A DNA stretch of 29,572 bases. Source: Stentor coeruleus. Lineage: Eukaryota > Ciliophora > Heterotrichea > Heterotrichida > Stentoridae. Location of the stretch: assembly GCA_001970955.1 (NCBI GenBank), contig MPUH01000915.1:1-29572 (forward strand). The letters run 5' to 3'. Shown here piece after piece: positions 29,275 through 29,572 of this stretch (within the stretch, counting starts at the first letter, position 1; every line of letters starts with the position of its first letter). Made by a program: the position numbers and the translations under genes. The notes below the pieces were generated by a model that had not been told where the DNA came from, made no database searches, and saw only the letters and a list, made by a program, of their open reading frames with translations.

Positions 29275-29572
29275 AAATTACCATTAAAAACTATTTCTTG
29301 AATTAAATCTAATATATCTTCAAATCTTTGCAGTATAATTTTTAAGAATCTTTGCTTCCTCCTCATCTCCTTCTTAATCTTTATTCGATATTTTCCTGTT
29401 TCAACTTCAGATATTATTTCTTTAAAGCTAGATTTCATTTTCATTAGTTTAATGAAATTCGATATTAGCAAATAACTTGCAGGTATCAAACTTGGAATAC
29501 CTGAATTGAAGCTTCTTCAATATTTCAAATAATATTCACCCTAACAATTTTCAAGCCTCTACACTTTTTAAT
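29275..29572. other. window end, no convincing gene
   Basis: AT-rich. A minus-strand open stretch (29238-29489) is Lys/Ile-rich, lacks an ATG at its 5' end and overlaps the end of the TPR remnant, so it is not called as a gene. Confidence 0.4.

Noticed and set aside
29238-29489. 83-codon minus-strand ORF at the window end
   Set aside because: It has no ATG at its 5' end, has Ile/Lys-rich composition typical of AT-rich DNA, and overlaps the end of the TPR remnant.
1-29572. Transposons, telomeric repeats or viral genes
   Set aside because: No transposase, reverse transcriptase or integrase motif, no paired terminal inverted repeats and no telomere-type repeat array was seen.

Overview
The window looks like macronuclear DNA of a heterotrich ciliate, most probably Stentor or a close relative. 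This is an inference from four things. Genes are packed very tightly. The DNA is AT-rich. All three stop codons (TAA, TAG, TGA) end clearly conserved genes, so the code is the standard one, which is unusual among ciliates. Spliceosomal introns of only 15 or 16 nt can be placed exactly from protein conservation: three in a UAP56/Sub2 helicase and one in an MFS transporter. The three in-phase 15-nt introns share GTA at the start, TAT at positions 9-11 and AG at the end, and each gives an in-frame stop if retained.

Layout. 319-1740 (-) compact striatin-like WD40 protein. 2213-2884 (+) Dcp1-like decapping cofactor. 3082-3516 (+) small protein with a predicted lipid-anchored N terminus. 4318-4985 (+) decayed class-3 lipase. 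5122-5790 (+) unknown. 5867-6240 (+) doubtful small or eroded locus. 6434-7492 (-) EF-hand-like protein. 7843-8478 (-) decayed coding remnant with a C2-like stretch. 9143-13479 (+) MRP/ABCC-type ABC transporter, broken only by an assembly gap. 13744-14350 (+) doubtful broken small locus. 14543-14935 (+) ribosomal protein uS8. 14968-16629 (-) MFS transporter with one intron. 16757-17332 (-) Rab5-like GTPase. 17803-18723 (-) PP4 catalytic subunit. 19309-20154 (+) unknown basic protein. 20215-21741 (-) Sfi1-like centrin-scaffold candidate. 21785-22561 (+) PlsC-type acyltransferase. 22651-23980 (-) UAP56/Sub2 helicase with three introns. 24433-27009 (+) NF-X1-type zinc-finger protein. 27047-27736 (-) histidine phosphatase/phosphoglycerate mutase-like protein. 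28027-29274 (+) heavily decayed TPR-repeat gene.

The genes do not form one pathway. They are a housekeeping mixture of mRNA export and decay (UAP56, Dcp1), translation (uS8), signalling (PP4, striatin, Rab5), membranes and transport (ABCC, MFS, acyltransferase) and cytoskeleton (Sfi1-like). There are no operons. Convergent stop codons lie 32-89 bp apart, and one divergent pair of start codons is separated by only 43 bp.

Two window-wide patterns matter to a reader. First, each of the five single N characters sits between two near-identical direct copies of 15 to about 117 bp. These are unmerged contig ends, not biological tandem repeats, and one of them frameshifts the ABC transporter. Second, non-coding flanks have a strand bias: read in the coding direction, sequence before a gene is rich in A and C and poor in G, while sequence after a gene is rich in G and T. 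The bias flips between divergent genes and helps orient pseudogenes.

No CRISPR array, insertion sequence, tRNA or rRNA was found, and no wholly new system is evident. The most informative items are the tiny introns, the flank bias, and the three strongly supported decayed genes, together with two weaker broken loci.
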